Under the pieces are notes generated by a model, which saw only the letters and a program-made list of their open reading frames with translations, had not been told where the DNA came from and made no database searches. 64,000 bases of DNA, taken from Psococerastis gibbosa (lineage: Eukaryota; Arthropoda; Insecta; Psocodea; Psocidae). Numbering within the stretch: the stretch's first letter is position 1; each line of letters begins with the position of its first letter. The stretch covers positions 13,008,151-13,072,150 of the forward strand of contig OZ020492.1 in NCBI GenBank assembly GCA_963971405.1, in the 5' to 3' direction. The translations under genes were made by a program, and so were the position numbers. This document shows, in pieces, positions 23,601 to 33,440 of this stretch.

Positions 23601-26600
23601 GCAGAGACATTAAAGACCACTATATGCATCTAGATATTTTGCCTTTGTCACTACAAGGCAAATATCGTGTGGCGCAATTATACTATTTCGATGGGAGGTT
23701 TAAAGACGTGAAAAAGCGCATTGACAGAAATCTTATATTCCCGAGCTTTGATTTACCAAGATTTAGAAACAAACATGGCAAAAGAGCCTTAAAGTACGTT
23801 ATTCCTGAACTATTCAACAGTATTCCAAAAAATCTTCTCACGCACAAGAAAGTTTCAGAATGTAAAAAAGACTTTAAAAAAATTTTCTCTTCTAAAATGT
23901 AGCTGTACGATGGATTCTTGTTTTTTTCTTTTTTGATAACATAAAAGCATTTTCTTGGGACCCATGAGGTCCAATTGAAGTGTACAATTGTTTTGTTTTC
24001 TTTTGTTCAAATATATGCACCCTGCCGACCGGGTAGGCGGTAGGGGAAAAAAACATTCCAAATATTTCTTCGATGGAATAAATATTGTGTCGAATAAATA
24101 TTCGAGTGTGTTATCAGGGCGATTCTCATCTCGCAAAATATCTCGTTTCCCGAAAAGTGGTTTGTCAGGTGAGGAAGTTCTCAATAGGCGCTGATTCAAC
24201 CAACGTCAATAGAGATATTAAATGTTTTTTGACGTGGTAGCAGACATTTTTAGACAGTTTAAAAATGTCTGCTACTACGTCAAAAAACATTTAATATCAC
24301 CATTAACGTTGGTGGAATCTGCGCCATAATGATCCCTAGTTAGAGAAGATGCAGAGATCACGGGAATAACATAATTAGCAGTTTCATTAACAGAGTTTGG
24401 TTTAAAGGCCATAGACTAAACACTCTCAGATAACATGCTGTTCTCTATCCAGCAGCCAAAGCAACTTGAGCGTTGTGAGCTGTAACCACAAAGCAACTAG
24501 TAACAGAATTCTAGGAAATCATCCCCTCCAATAGACTAATGCTAAGACTAATTCGGAATTTCTTGGAAATCCAGGAAATATCATTCCAGTTTCCTCGCAG
24601 TTTTTTTTTCCAATACTTCGTAGGCGTCATGCTTTATCTCAACACCGTGTGAAAATAATAATCAAAGACTCACAATAATCATCTTCTTGGCTTCCAACTC
24701 CTAATCCCTACTGCTACTTTCAGCTGCAATTTTCATCATGCTTCCGTCGTTTCTTTCCTATTTATACGTAGTATAAGGATAGCTTTGTTATGGTCGAAAT
24801 TTTCGATTTCGAGATTTCAGGGGATTTACGCGTTTTGAGGTCCCAGGAACCAAAAAAATTATTTTTACAAAATGTCTGTCTGTCTGGCCTTCAGGACATA
24901 ATTAATAATTACTAAATAGTATATTTCCAGATTAAAATTATACAATGTCTGGTATATCATCATCTGCCGCAAGGCGACGCCCGTTTACGTATAAATGGTT
25001 AAATATATACATACAGTCAAATAAAATACAAAAGGAACAATATTTAATCAAATAAAATGGAACGCTGTCTTTCATAAAATTGAATTGTCCTTAGTCATGG
25101 CCGTGCCAAGCCAAGGGGTCCGGACCACCCCCCCCCCCCGAAATAAAAGGGGTTTGCACAAATTTAAATTAAATTATTTATTTTAGTGATACAATTTATA
25201 ATTTTTTTGTAAACCTGTATTGCTTGAAGAATTGAAATTTATTTGAATTTGAATGTACTTTCATTAATAAAATACGTAATACAATTTTTGGACCTAAAAA
25301 CCTGTACCGATTTGATAAATAGTAGAGCATGTACGGATTCTCTTGTACAGTTCATTTTTTAATTGTTGGGTGGGCGCCGAGGCCAATTAAACAATTTTGG
25401 GAGGTGGCTTCACTTACCCAAAAGGCTACGGCCTTGTTTCAGTGCAGGAACGCGTGCAGAATATTTTGCTTCGGGGACCAAGAAATTTAGTTTGCAATAG
25501 TTAATAGCCCTAATTTTTAAGATTTTTTTTTTACATATAACATATACATATATTGTCTCAGCCTATAAACTCCCAAGCCCCCTGAGGTACCTGAAAGCAT
25601 AAACACAAATTATTGTGGTTTCAGGGCGTAACCTTGCCGAGCCAAAGGAGGTATGTGTTTTACTTCGCTGAGCTCCTCCGCAGAAAGATGACTTACACTC
25701 CTATTCAAGTGACTCTCCAGGAGTTCAGGCTGCGGCACATCTCGTGGGCGGACGAAGATACGCAAGTCATGTTGGTCATCTCCGACAGGAGCCGTACCAT
25801 CCACCGTTCTGGGGTCTTGTCCATCAGCAGCTTCTATTGCTACTACTTGCCCAGAGATCTTCACCTTATCGGAGATATTAAGGTAAGCAATCCCCCAGAC
25901 ATAGTCCGGTTAATAAAAGCTCAACGCCTAAGATGGCTGGGACACCTCGTAAAAATGTCTGACGACCGCATGCCGCGCAAGATGTACAAAGCAAGCATGA
26001 CAGGAAGACGATTGGTGGGGCGTCCTCGAAAACGCTGGAGAGATTTGTTAGAAACTGACATTTACCAGTTGGGAGTCCGTAGATGGTGGAGTTTCGTACA
26101 CAGCTGGAGGAGTGTTGTTGAGCAGGCCAAAGCTCACCATAGGCTGTAGAGCCAGAAGAAGAAGAATCCCCGGTTCAACGAAATATAACAAGAGTGAGAT
26201 TGAAAGGAATGGCCTAGGGCAGGGGTTTCCAACCTTTTATTGTCCTTGGACCACTAGGTTATGTTATGATTTTCAGTTGATCGCCATGGCTGTGACAAGA
26301 AAATCGTTAAATTCTAGGACTAAGATCAAGTAGATTGTGCCAACAATTACATGCTAATATTTGATTAAATGTTTAGGACTGGTATCGGTCAGATTTTATA
26401 GTTCAGTGGCAAGACTTTACTGTATTTTATTTTAAATTTCCAATGTCCAATAACTCAACTGTTTTGTTTTCTTACCTCTTACTTTGGCCCTTGGACCACC
26501 TGCTATATATCGGCTATATATATTTTTATTAAAAATATTTTCGTATACAAACAATTCAATGAATGTAGCGAATAACCTCTTCAGCCGCCTCTGTAGGTAT

Positions 26601-29600
26601 TACCTGTGTTGAGTTACGACAGGTTTCCGATCGCATGGTGTGTAGAGACTCGCACAAGTACGAACATGCAACCACTATGCCATCGCAGGCCATATGTCTG
26701 TGGACCACAGGTTGGAAACCCCTAGGTACTCACTCACCCACTCCACGTGGGACAGCCTTTGTCTTCAATTCAGCGGATTCTGACTTATTACTTGTCTTGG
26801 CGGAAGTTCCAAAAAATTTCTTACCATAGCCAGGTCAGCCAGAAATATTTAGTCTACCCCAGCAGCTCCAACTACGTCCATTTCGGTTGAGGGACTACAT
26901 TTTCAACAGTTGAATTTACAATAAGGAAACTGAGGGACGGCTCGCAGAAGGATCAGCGAATGCTATTCTATATATTCAGTTTTGGACTTTCGATGAGAGT
27001 TGAGGGTAACAGGTAACACTGTAGGTAGCCTTATGCATATACGACGGAGATTTCTGCAGCAGAATGGCACACGAGACGAGAACAGCAAAAAAGTGCGGGA
27101 CGGGAATCGGGCTCAATCCCGTGCGGTCATCCCGTGTACACCCCTAAAAATAGCCCTGCAAACGTATTTTCGTTCCTTTTTTGGATTTGTATTAGTGGCA
27201 ATTATCCCTGACCTTTAACGCCGAGTAGTTACTCTTACTGTCTGACCACGAATTGAAAAGGATGAAACACGTTGTCTATTCGAAAACATGGCTTAAATCT
27301 AGAAAAGAGTGCCTCTACTCCTCTAAGCTTTCAATCGCTTGTCAGACAATTGCGCTTCGGCGGATACAAGTTAGGGAGGATCTCGTAAACTTTTTGAGTA
27401 ATTCAAAAAAACATATGCAACTGCACTGAATCAGACTTATTTTCATTCAGGTTGAAATGCTGTACTTCCCGCCAATGAGAAGTGCAAAAAAGCTCTTCAG
27501 TTTTTGGTTCAACACCTTTTTCGCCAGAAATATCCGCTTAGTCGGAGGTGGGGGTCTTCGGCACATTGGCAACCAGAACGTCTTATCGTTCCAGAAAAAT
27601 GAAATTGAGAATCTTCATAAACGTGAACAACAACACAAGTTGTTCACCTACGATTTTGAAGTGAGTTTATTATTTCTTAAGAGGATACTGCCGGCCTAGA
27701 TTACCCCACAAAACCCGTCAGTTATTATTTTTTATTTAATTTATTACGAAAGCTATTAAAGATCCAAGTTCTATGAGGCTCCTGTCCCTTGTACATCATA
27801 TTATTTGGATATTTTTAAGTTTAGGTGTAATTTTTCAATGAATTTAAAAATTTGATATCACCAAAACTAGACGATTCCTTTGTGTATTCCTCTGCAACTT
27901 AGGATAAGTCTTAATCCCGATAACTTGCATCGTGTAAATTCAATTAAAAATAGAAACTGACACTGATCCTGTGATGGCCAAGGCTCGGGCTCGGGAAGTA
28001 GTATTCAGACTTTGGCCACCCCTGGTTTGACTAAAATCCGAGCCATTTTATGTTTGTTTGTTAGGTATTTTTATGCATGTTAGGCATGTTATTAAATTTA
28101 TTAAAAATGTAGTTGCCATGTTTATGCATGATGACAAGAAAATTGCTATGTTAAAGAAGTTCTGGACAGTATTTTTTATTGTTTAGTATGGAGATCATTT
28201 TTATCATTTCATGCAATTATGTATCATACATTTTTCTGAACATGGGTAATAGAGCTGTCATTGAGAACTCAGAGAAGAGAAAAAGGTTTCAACATTGTCT
28301 CATTATTGCTTTCCAATTTATACGTAGTAGGCTATAAGGAAAGCATTGTAATGGTCAAAATGTTTGATTCCGAGATTTCAACGGATTTACACGTTTTGAG
28401 GTCCCAGGAACCCAAAAAAGGTTTTTACGAAATGTCTGTCTGTTGGTCGAATTCCGGGCAAACTACTCGGTCAATTTTGATGAAATTCTGCATGTACGTT
28501 CACAAAAAAAAAATTTATTTTGGGCTAACTCAATTTTGGGGGGTTTTCTCAAAAAAATTCCAAAAAAGGCTAAAAAAAATTATTTCTCAAAAACGGCTTC
28601 AACGATTTCTTTTAAATTCACGTATATTGCAGTCGTTATTAACTAACAAAATGCGGTGGGTTACTTGCCCCTTGATAGTTTTCGTCTGGGGGTAAAAAAT
28701 TAAAATAACTCAATTTTCATGAAAAATGACTAAAAAATAATTTTTCTGCGGATCCTTTTTATCGATGATTTCAACCTTCAGGTATGTTTTACGTGTTGAA
28801 TAGAGTAACAAATCCGAACAGGTCGCTTTCCCAAAAAAGTATTTTGTTTTGTGCAAAAACTTATTTTTTGAAGAAATTCTATTAAAATTACCCTCCAATA
28901 CATTGCGGGCCGTGCCATTAAAAGATTTTTAAAGTTATGAGTATATTATCTTATATTGAGGTTACCTCACCTCAAGTGACGTCAGATGAACCCCCCCCCC
29001 CCCCCCCCCGAGGAATCCGAACGTAGGGAAATTATTTACTATGAATAAATGACTCATTATCTCTATCTACTAATTGATAAATGTAAAATAAAATAAAATA
29101 TAAAAAAACATGTTCGCGTATACTCGGACCGGTTCTTTGCCCATGTGGCCATCATCAAAAATAATACGAATGGTCACAGTTATGGAATTTCATTAAAAAA
29201 AACGTATGGTGGGACGTGTCCGGTTGTTCCTTTATTTATCATATACTAATATTGTATTTTTATAAATAAATAATGAAATATAAATACATGTATTCATAAT
29301 AATATTCGCAGCAACAAGTTGTTGAATCTCGGTTTTCTTACTAACAACTACTACTAACCTAAGCAGCCTCGGATCTATGAGGGGGGGGGGCATATTGGTG
29401 CATTTGCCCCGGGCACCAAGTTAATGCATTGGCGTAAATAGGGGGTCCTGGGGGGGCTTGCCCCCCCCAGGTCCACCCGTAGCCCCCCCCCCCAGGATTT
29501 CTCCTGATGACTTTATGGAGGCTAAAGGCATAGTATCCACAATAATGAAAGGGAAATTAATTCTTAGTATGCTTATTTTACATGAAAAAAATCAACATAT

Positions 29601-31078
29601 TGACCAAATACTTTCACAAAAAATAAATTACTCAAAATACTTAAAACCCCATTACTTCAGAGCTATTTTTTTTCCAAATTTTTCTCCGGGGGAGACCCCC
29701 GGGCCCCCCTCAGTGTTTATTCGTCGTTATAATATCTCAATTGTAATGCTTGCAAACATTGGCGTAAATAGGGGGGTTCTGGGCTAAGCCCCCCCCCCCC
29801 AGGATAACAAAGACGTTATGGAGGCGAAAGGCCAATACAATCCACAATAACGAAAGGGAAATTAATTCTTGGTATGCCTATTTCACATGAAAGACATGAA
29901 AAAAATCAACAAATTGACCAAGTACTTTCACAAAAATATATTACTCAAAATGCTCAAAACCCCAATATCTCAGACCTATTTTTCCAAAAATTTTCTTCCC
30001 CGGGCCCCCCTCAGTGCTGGTAACTTTGGTTGACTTAGTAATAGAACAACAAAAAGTCAAGATTTATTTTATTTATTCATTTGTCTGTAAAATCTAACTG
30101 TACTGCTTGCAAAATGCGTAAAACCTCCCTAATTTTGGCCTATTCATAATTTTTCTTCTCCGGGGGAGACCCCCGGGCTCCCCTTTATCCAGGATATAAT
30201 ATGCGTAAAACCTCACTAATTTGGGCCCATTTATCGTTTTTCTTTTCTACTGTGGATCAAAGTCTTGGGGTCATAAAGCCCCCCCCCCAGAAATTTCGAA
30301 ATTTTGAGAATTTACGCTAATTAGTTAATGGGGTGAAAACGATCAAATCATGTCACGAGAAGGAAAACATCAAACAGGATCCAGGAACTGGTTGCCGGTT
30401 GGTTGATTGGCACTAAAAACAGGAAAGTAATCAGGACATGGTCGGATTACGGGGGGCAAGGGGGGTAGCTGCTCCCCAAATTTCATAAATCTATTGTAAG
30501 TTAATTCATTACGCTCTAATTTAATCAATACTACACATGTTTTTCTATTTTGACTCACAACCACCCCCCCCCCCCCAAAAAAAATGGGCTGAATCCGTCC
30601 CTGAATCATAATGCAAAATAGGGGGAATTAAGATGAGGTAGAGGCGCCACATGACGAACTTGCCCCCCCCCCTCCCCATTCGAAAACATTGTAGATCCGG
30701 GGCTGAACCTAAGAACTACAATACTAACCTATATTTTTATGAATATTACTAATTGAATTGACTTTTACTAACTTACTAATTATCTACTGATACAACTAAC
30801 CTGTTTAATACTACTAACCAATAATTAATTAATTATTTAACTACTGTATTGTATTGCGATTGAATTACATGTACTGTTTATCCAAAAGCGAAACCGCACA
30901 CGGGCTGACTGAAGCCTTGCGGTATATGATTTTATTGTATCAATATAATGTATTGTACTGGATCAATATAATAATAATAATAATATTATTATTATTACTA
31001 TAGCCTAAGCCTATTTTCTTAATGTTGCAGGTTGCTATGCATTTCTTGAACGACGTGTACTACTTCAATAATTATTAA
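14660..31078 (+). CDS. Pten: PTEN phosphatidylinositol-3,4,5-trisphosphate 3-phosphatase, six coding exons
   Basis: Coding exons: 14660-14735, 19400-19529, 21179-21461, 25625-25882, 27451-27660 and 31031-31078, giving 334 residues. The family removes the 3-phosphate of PIP3 at the plasma membrane and opposes PI3K. Seen: N-terminal lipid-binding basic stretch (GKRRRY), IAMGFPAE block, Asp91 in PFEDH, intact P-loop [10 protein letters not shown] (Cys123, Arg129), [10 protein letters not shown], then a C2 domain with GDIKVE and FWFNTFF. Exon 2 (130 nt) and exon 3 (283 nt) equal human exons 2+3 and 4+5 in length and phase; the 25882/27451 and 27660/31031 junctions also fall at human boundaries. 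Exon 3 ends at a GC donor (21462). An acceptor-like ttcag just before 14632 implies a 5' UTR intron. The last exon ([15 protein letters not shown] then stop) is inferred from phase and position; if right, the regulatory C-tail and PDZ-binding end are absent. Exons 1-5 are secure, exon 6 moderate. Confidence 0.93.
15485..15960 (-). pseudogene. LINE 3' fragment with GAAA-type tail, in Pten intron 1
   Basis: The reverse strand has a broken frame with [15 protein letters not shown], matching the A.RLWN.LP..IR motif of jockey/CR1-like reverse transcriptase ends. Its 3' side ends at a GAAAGAAA microsatellite (15488-15505). Confidence 0.5.
16892..17766 (+). mobile_element. Dispersed element R, near-full copy c (Pten intron 1)
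   Basis: Starts gctttccaatttttacgtag and ends ctaggaccggttcttt. The poly-C tract is present. The palindrome is altered to tgacgtcc in this copy. Confidence 0.75.
18890..19080 (-). pseudogene. RTE-type LINE C-terminal fragment, in Pten intron 1
   Basis: Antisense copy of the tail seen at 20718-20978: the antisense frames share GLPTRGG-like, HPSSDLI-like and AVVFPSFWL-like words in the same order. A further decayed piece is at 18780-18850. Confidence 0.5.
19926..20092 (+). repeat. 24-bp minisatellite in Pten intron 2
   Basis: About 6-7 tandem units of gctacaactactactgctg plus ctaat. It translates to an uninterrupted Thr/Ala/Asn frame, which is a by-product of the repeat and not a gene. Confidence 0.85.
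20303..20537 (+). pseudogene. LINE C-terminal fragment, in Pten intron 2
   Basis: Frame with [17 protein letters not shown] and [14 protein letters not shown], the TR...K.FN.LP..IK pattern of jockey/CR1-like elements, ending at a stop followed by T-rich sequence. Confidence 0.55.
20706..21001 (+). pseudogene. RTE-type LINE C-terminal fragment A, in Pten intron 2
   Basis: Open frame 20718-20978 with [35 protein letters not shown] and [11 protein letters not shown], then the 3' end gtagagccggaagaagaag with an AGA repeat. It lies 178 bp before Pten exon 3. Confidence 0.75.
21756..21958 (+). pseudogene. LINE C-terminal fragment, in Pten intron 3
   Basis: Frame with [20 protein letters not shown] and [10 protein letters not shown], then [11 protein letters not shown] and stop; a jockey/CR1-type reverse transcriptase tail. 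Confidence 0.55.
22240..22480 (+). pseudogene. LINE C-terminal fragment, in Pten intron 3
   Basis: Frame with [17 protein letters not shown] and a terminal [11 protein letters not shown] then stop, the Cys/His tail typical of non-LTR elements. It runs into a poly-C tract. Confidence 0.6.
22768..22890 (+). mobile_element. SINE family A, partial
   Basis: Carries aaggttgttggttcgagtcc (B box), gcattttctggc and agggcatg, followed by a decayed tail. Confidence 0.55.
23280..23515 (+). mobile_element. Short element family C, in Pten intron 3
   Basis: Matches the copies at 2985 and 44598: ggtcccttgtccaatgcc, gatgtcaacctacgccgg, aatggacaagctgagac. It contains a 61-codon frame that is not conserved between copies. 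Confidence 0.65.
23600..23902 (+). pseudogene. LINE C-terminal fragment, in Pten intron 3
   Basis: Frame with [28 protein letters not shown] and [15 protein letters not shown] then stop; the G.R.L.Y..P..FN.IP signature of CR1/jockey-like elements. Confidence 0.65.
24187..24325. mobile_element. Modular foldback MITE (Harbinger-like), copy 2, in Pten intron 3
   Basis: Arms begin ggcgctgattcaaccaacg; the core tgacgtggtagcagacattt is close to the centre. Flanked by ata on both sides (24184-24186, 24326-24328). The arm sequence differs from other copies. Confidence 0.75.
24748..24890 (+). mobile_element. Element R, 5' fragment
   Basis: cgtagtataaggatagctt through gtctgtctgtctgg only; the rest is missing. 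Confidence 0.65.
25096..25436 (+). mobile_element. hAT MITE, CATGGCCGTG type, in Pten intron 3
   Basis: Left end catggccgtgccaag, right end ggctacggccttg, poly-C tract inside. I see no matching 8-bp flanks, so it may be an old or rearranged copy. Confidence 0.45.
25889..26165 (+). pseudogene. RTE-type LINE C-terminal fragment B, at the start of Pten intron 4
   Basis: Carries [39 protein letters not shown] and [11 protein letters not shown], then stop and AGA-rich end. It begins only a few bases after the gtaagc donor, and its frame is continuous with the Pten exon. Confidence 0.75.
26546..26685 (-). mobile_element. SINE family B, in Pten intron 4
   Basis: Reverse-strand copy with gcatggttgcatgttcg-like head and ccgatcgcatgg/ acctcttcagccgcctc motifs. 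Confidence 0.6.
28308..29138 (+). mobile_element. Dispersed element R, near-full copy d (Pten intron 5)
   Basis: gctttccaatttatacgtag to actcggaccggttcttt; poly-C tract and tgacgtca present. A TAAAATAAAA run interrupts the 3' end. Confidence 0.75.
29428..30018 (+). repeat. Two tandem copies of a GC-tract MITE, in Pten intron 5
   Basis: Units start attggcgtaaataggggg (29428; 29758) and end gggcccccctcagtg. They share gggaaattaattctt and tattgaccaaatac-like sequence. A SINE A tail (30012-30082) and part of a third unit (gggggagacccccgggc near 30165) follow. Confidence 0.6.
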
Positions 31079-31200
31079 AGCGGAATTCTGCATTTTGCCC
31101 TGATGGCTGATGTTGTTAAAACTGGCTGAATGACGGGATAATATTTTTCGAATTGCTGTTGTGTTTTTATGTCTTTGTCAGCTCTCATTTTCTTTTCCAA

Positions 31201-31206
31201 ATTAAA
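31201..31206 (+). promoter_or_regulatory. candidate Pten poly(A) signal ATTAAA
   Basis: The variant signal ATTAAA lies about 120 nt after the predicted Pten stop codon and is followed by T/GT-rich sequence. It fits a short 3' UTR if the 31031-31078 exon is terminal. Such hexamers are common in AT-rich DNA, so this is only consistent with the gene model. Confidence 0.3.
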
Positions 31207-31209
31207 GTA

Positions 31210-32395
31210 TATTCCAGTTGACTATATTTGAAATTGTTTATTATACCTGCCATTTTGAGACTACAATATTATAAGTGCTTAGACAGATGCTAGAAGGTAG
31301 ATATTGGGCTTTAGGGCTTTTAGGGCTTTAGATATCGGATCCGCAAGCTTTTTGGGTGACGAGAAGCAGCACCACTATCTTCTTAGTAGGGAGGCAACTT
31401 AGTTTTGATGTGGTCCGCTAGATGTCTCAAGTCTTACTTGATTTCGGGTATTGGAGAAGAATGAGGCATACACATTCTCTCTTTCTTTTTTTCTTTGGTG
31501 GTGGTTTTGGTTTGGTATTCAAAAGATAATGAGTAATAATCAAAATGTTTCTCTCCCATGCAAAAGTTTCACTGCTGTCCTCTACAACACACAACTTATT
31601 ATGATTTAGTTCAGTCAAGTTGAAGAGGACTAATGGTGCTAAACATTTCTTACAATTTTGGAGCAGTGATTGTTTTTCATTGGTAAACTGATTAGGGACC
31701 GAAATTTTCGGAATCATCAAATTCATTTAAAGATTGCAGGACCAAAAATTGAAAATACGGTAACTTATACTGATAATATGTGATGTACCGAATGAGATAG
31801 TATATTACAACTTGGATAGAGAGAATGACTGTATTGACGATACTTTTCGACTCAAGTAAGAGTAAATTCACAAACAGTGGTTACAATATCAGGTATGAGA
31901 AGAGAACGATACATGCTGACAATTAATAACGGATTTAACCCAGCCTGCTTCCATGTAGACAAACCAACTCTGTGTCCCCAATTAAAGGAGCTGATGAGAC
32001 ACAGAGGGTAGCATAAAGATATTATTGAATAAAGGAAATAAATATGTAAAAAGAAGATTTAGGAATATTGAATTGTGTGAATGTCAACAGCGCCATCTAC
32101 CGGGAAAAAGGTGAAGCTGCAAGCAGACTGGTTATTATAAAATATGTGGGACTACGTGGTCCCTACTGAGTAAACGTTGAATATCGTGGGTGGTAAATTA
32201 AATAAAAACTGACAGATTTATATATGATCCTGTGGTGGAAGTTCCTTAGAATAAGCACTCTTTTAACATAGTATTGGAATAGATGCGCATTCCCATAGTC
32301 GATGATAAGGAAATTTTTGTGCTGAATTTCAAGTGCTTTTATTGCAATGCGTATTGGCAAATGTTATAGAGTGAAATAATGAACTAAATAGACTA
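31210..32395. other. Pten-AA15 intergenic DNA, nothing recognised
   Basis: It includes an unassigned 99-codon minus-strand frame at 31427-31726 with ordinary amino-acid composition but no recognised domain or splice context. Confidence 0.35.
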
Positions 32396-32400
32396 CAACT

Positions 32401-32614
32401 CAGTGGTGATTCCACGAAAGGGGGTCACGGGGTCATGACCCCCTTCAAGCGCCCTGGAGGGCGCCAAAATTAGACCAATTTGGGAGTAATAAATATTATC
32501 TAATTAACAAAAAACATAAAAAAATAGGCTGCCGTAAACCAGTTTAACTTTGATAGCAAAAGGCGCTAATATCACCCATGACCGCTTTCAAATAAAAAGC
32601 TGAATCCGCCACTG
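32401..32614 (+). mobile_element. hAT MITE, CAGTGGTGATTCC type
   Basis: Ends cagtggtgattccacg and ctgaatccgccactg, with the perfect 8-bp duplication ctacaact (32393-32400, 32615-32622). Confidence 0.9.
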
Positions 32615-33291
32615 CTACAACTAATAATGCAATACAATAAATTTTTTAATCAGGCACACATAAAAACTAGCATTCTATGCAGAATGCTGACGATAGGCTG
32701 CAAGAAGAGGAGCGCTACAGTTTATCAAAAACAGCAGGAAACACTTCCATTGAGTGAGTACATGCAGCATGCTGGGCTGCCAGCTAGTAGTAATAATTGA
32801 GATAAAGGAGATGAAGGGACTTAAATTAAGGGTGAAGAAAAATCGAATTAGATGGAAATATAGATCCATTGAGCCATAAATGAGATGACATTTAGTAGAT
32901 GAGGTGTTCCTCTCCATTTTGATGCACAATATTTGGCCGTCACTATCACTGATTGGCCACAGTTATTGAACTTGTCAGACCAAAGGGGACCCAAAACCGG
33001 GGCCAATTGGTGGCAAGCTATGTATCAAAATGAATAGAAACATTCCTTCTACATTATAACGTCTCATTTACGGCTCTACAACCGATATTTCTTGGGATTA
33101 ATTAATTAGTTTCATTCAACAGCAAAAAACCGACTGTAGGGGTCCTTAATTAGTTGCATGTCAGGTAAGCAGTCGCGACTACCAAACGGGTGTAAACCTT
33201 TGTACCACTCACTAGAATGCTTGCTTTCGTAACTTCCACGTAATCCAATATAGGGTTTCTCTCGTGACTTCGTGGAAACGAAACATTGTGT

Positions 33292-33378
33292 ATAAACTAT
33301 TAAAATCAAACAACTTTGCACAATTTCCACTTTTTTTTTTTGGAAATTGTGCAAATTAGTTTGATTTTAATAGTTTAC
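33292..33378. repeat. Hairpin just downstream of the AA15 stop codon
   Basis: Arms of about 37 bp (left contains ttgcacaatttcca, right tggaaattgtgcaa) around a 10-nt T-rich loop. Likely a small foldback MITE; if the AA15 transcript extends this far it would form a strong stem. Confidence 0.7.
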
Positions 33379-33434
33379 ACATACTTCCACGTAAGATAAA
33401 ATTTCCAAATATAACCATAAGGACTTCAAACGAA

Positions 33435-33440
33435 TTTATT
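33435..33440 (-). promoter_or_regulatory. AATAAA overlapping the AA15 stop codon
   Basis: The minus-strand sequence AAATAAAT at the end of the AA15 reading frame contains AATAAA made from the last Lys codon, the TAA stop and the next base. If used, the 3' UTR would be only about 15-30 nt. A later ATTAAA on the same strand near 33370 is an alternative. Confidence 0.3.

Noticed and set aside
31427-31726. 99-codon minus-strand frame
   Set aside because: No recognised domain, no splice context, and composition expected by chance in this DNA.
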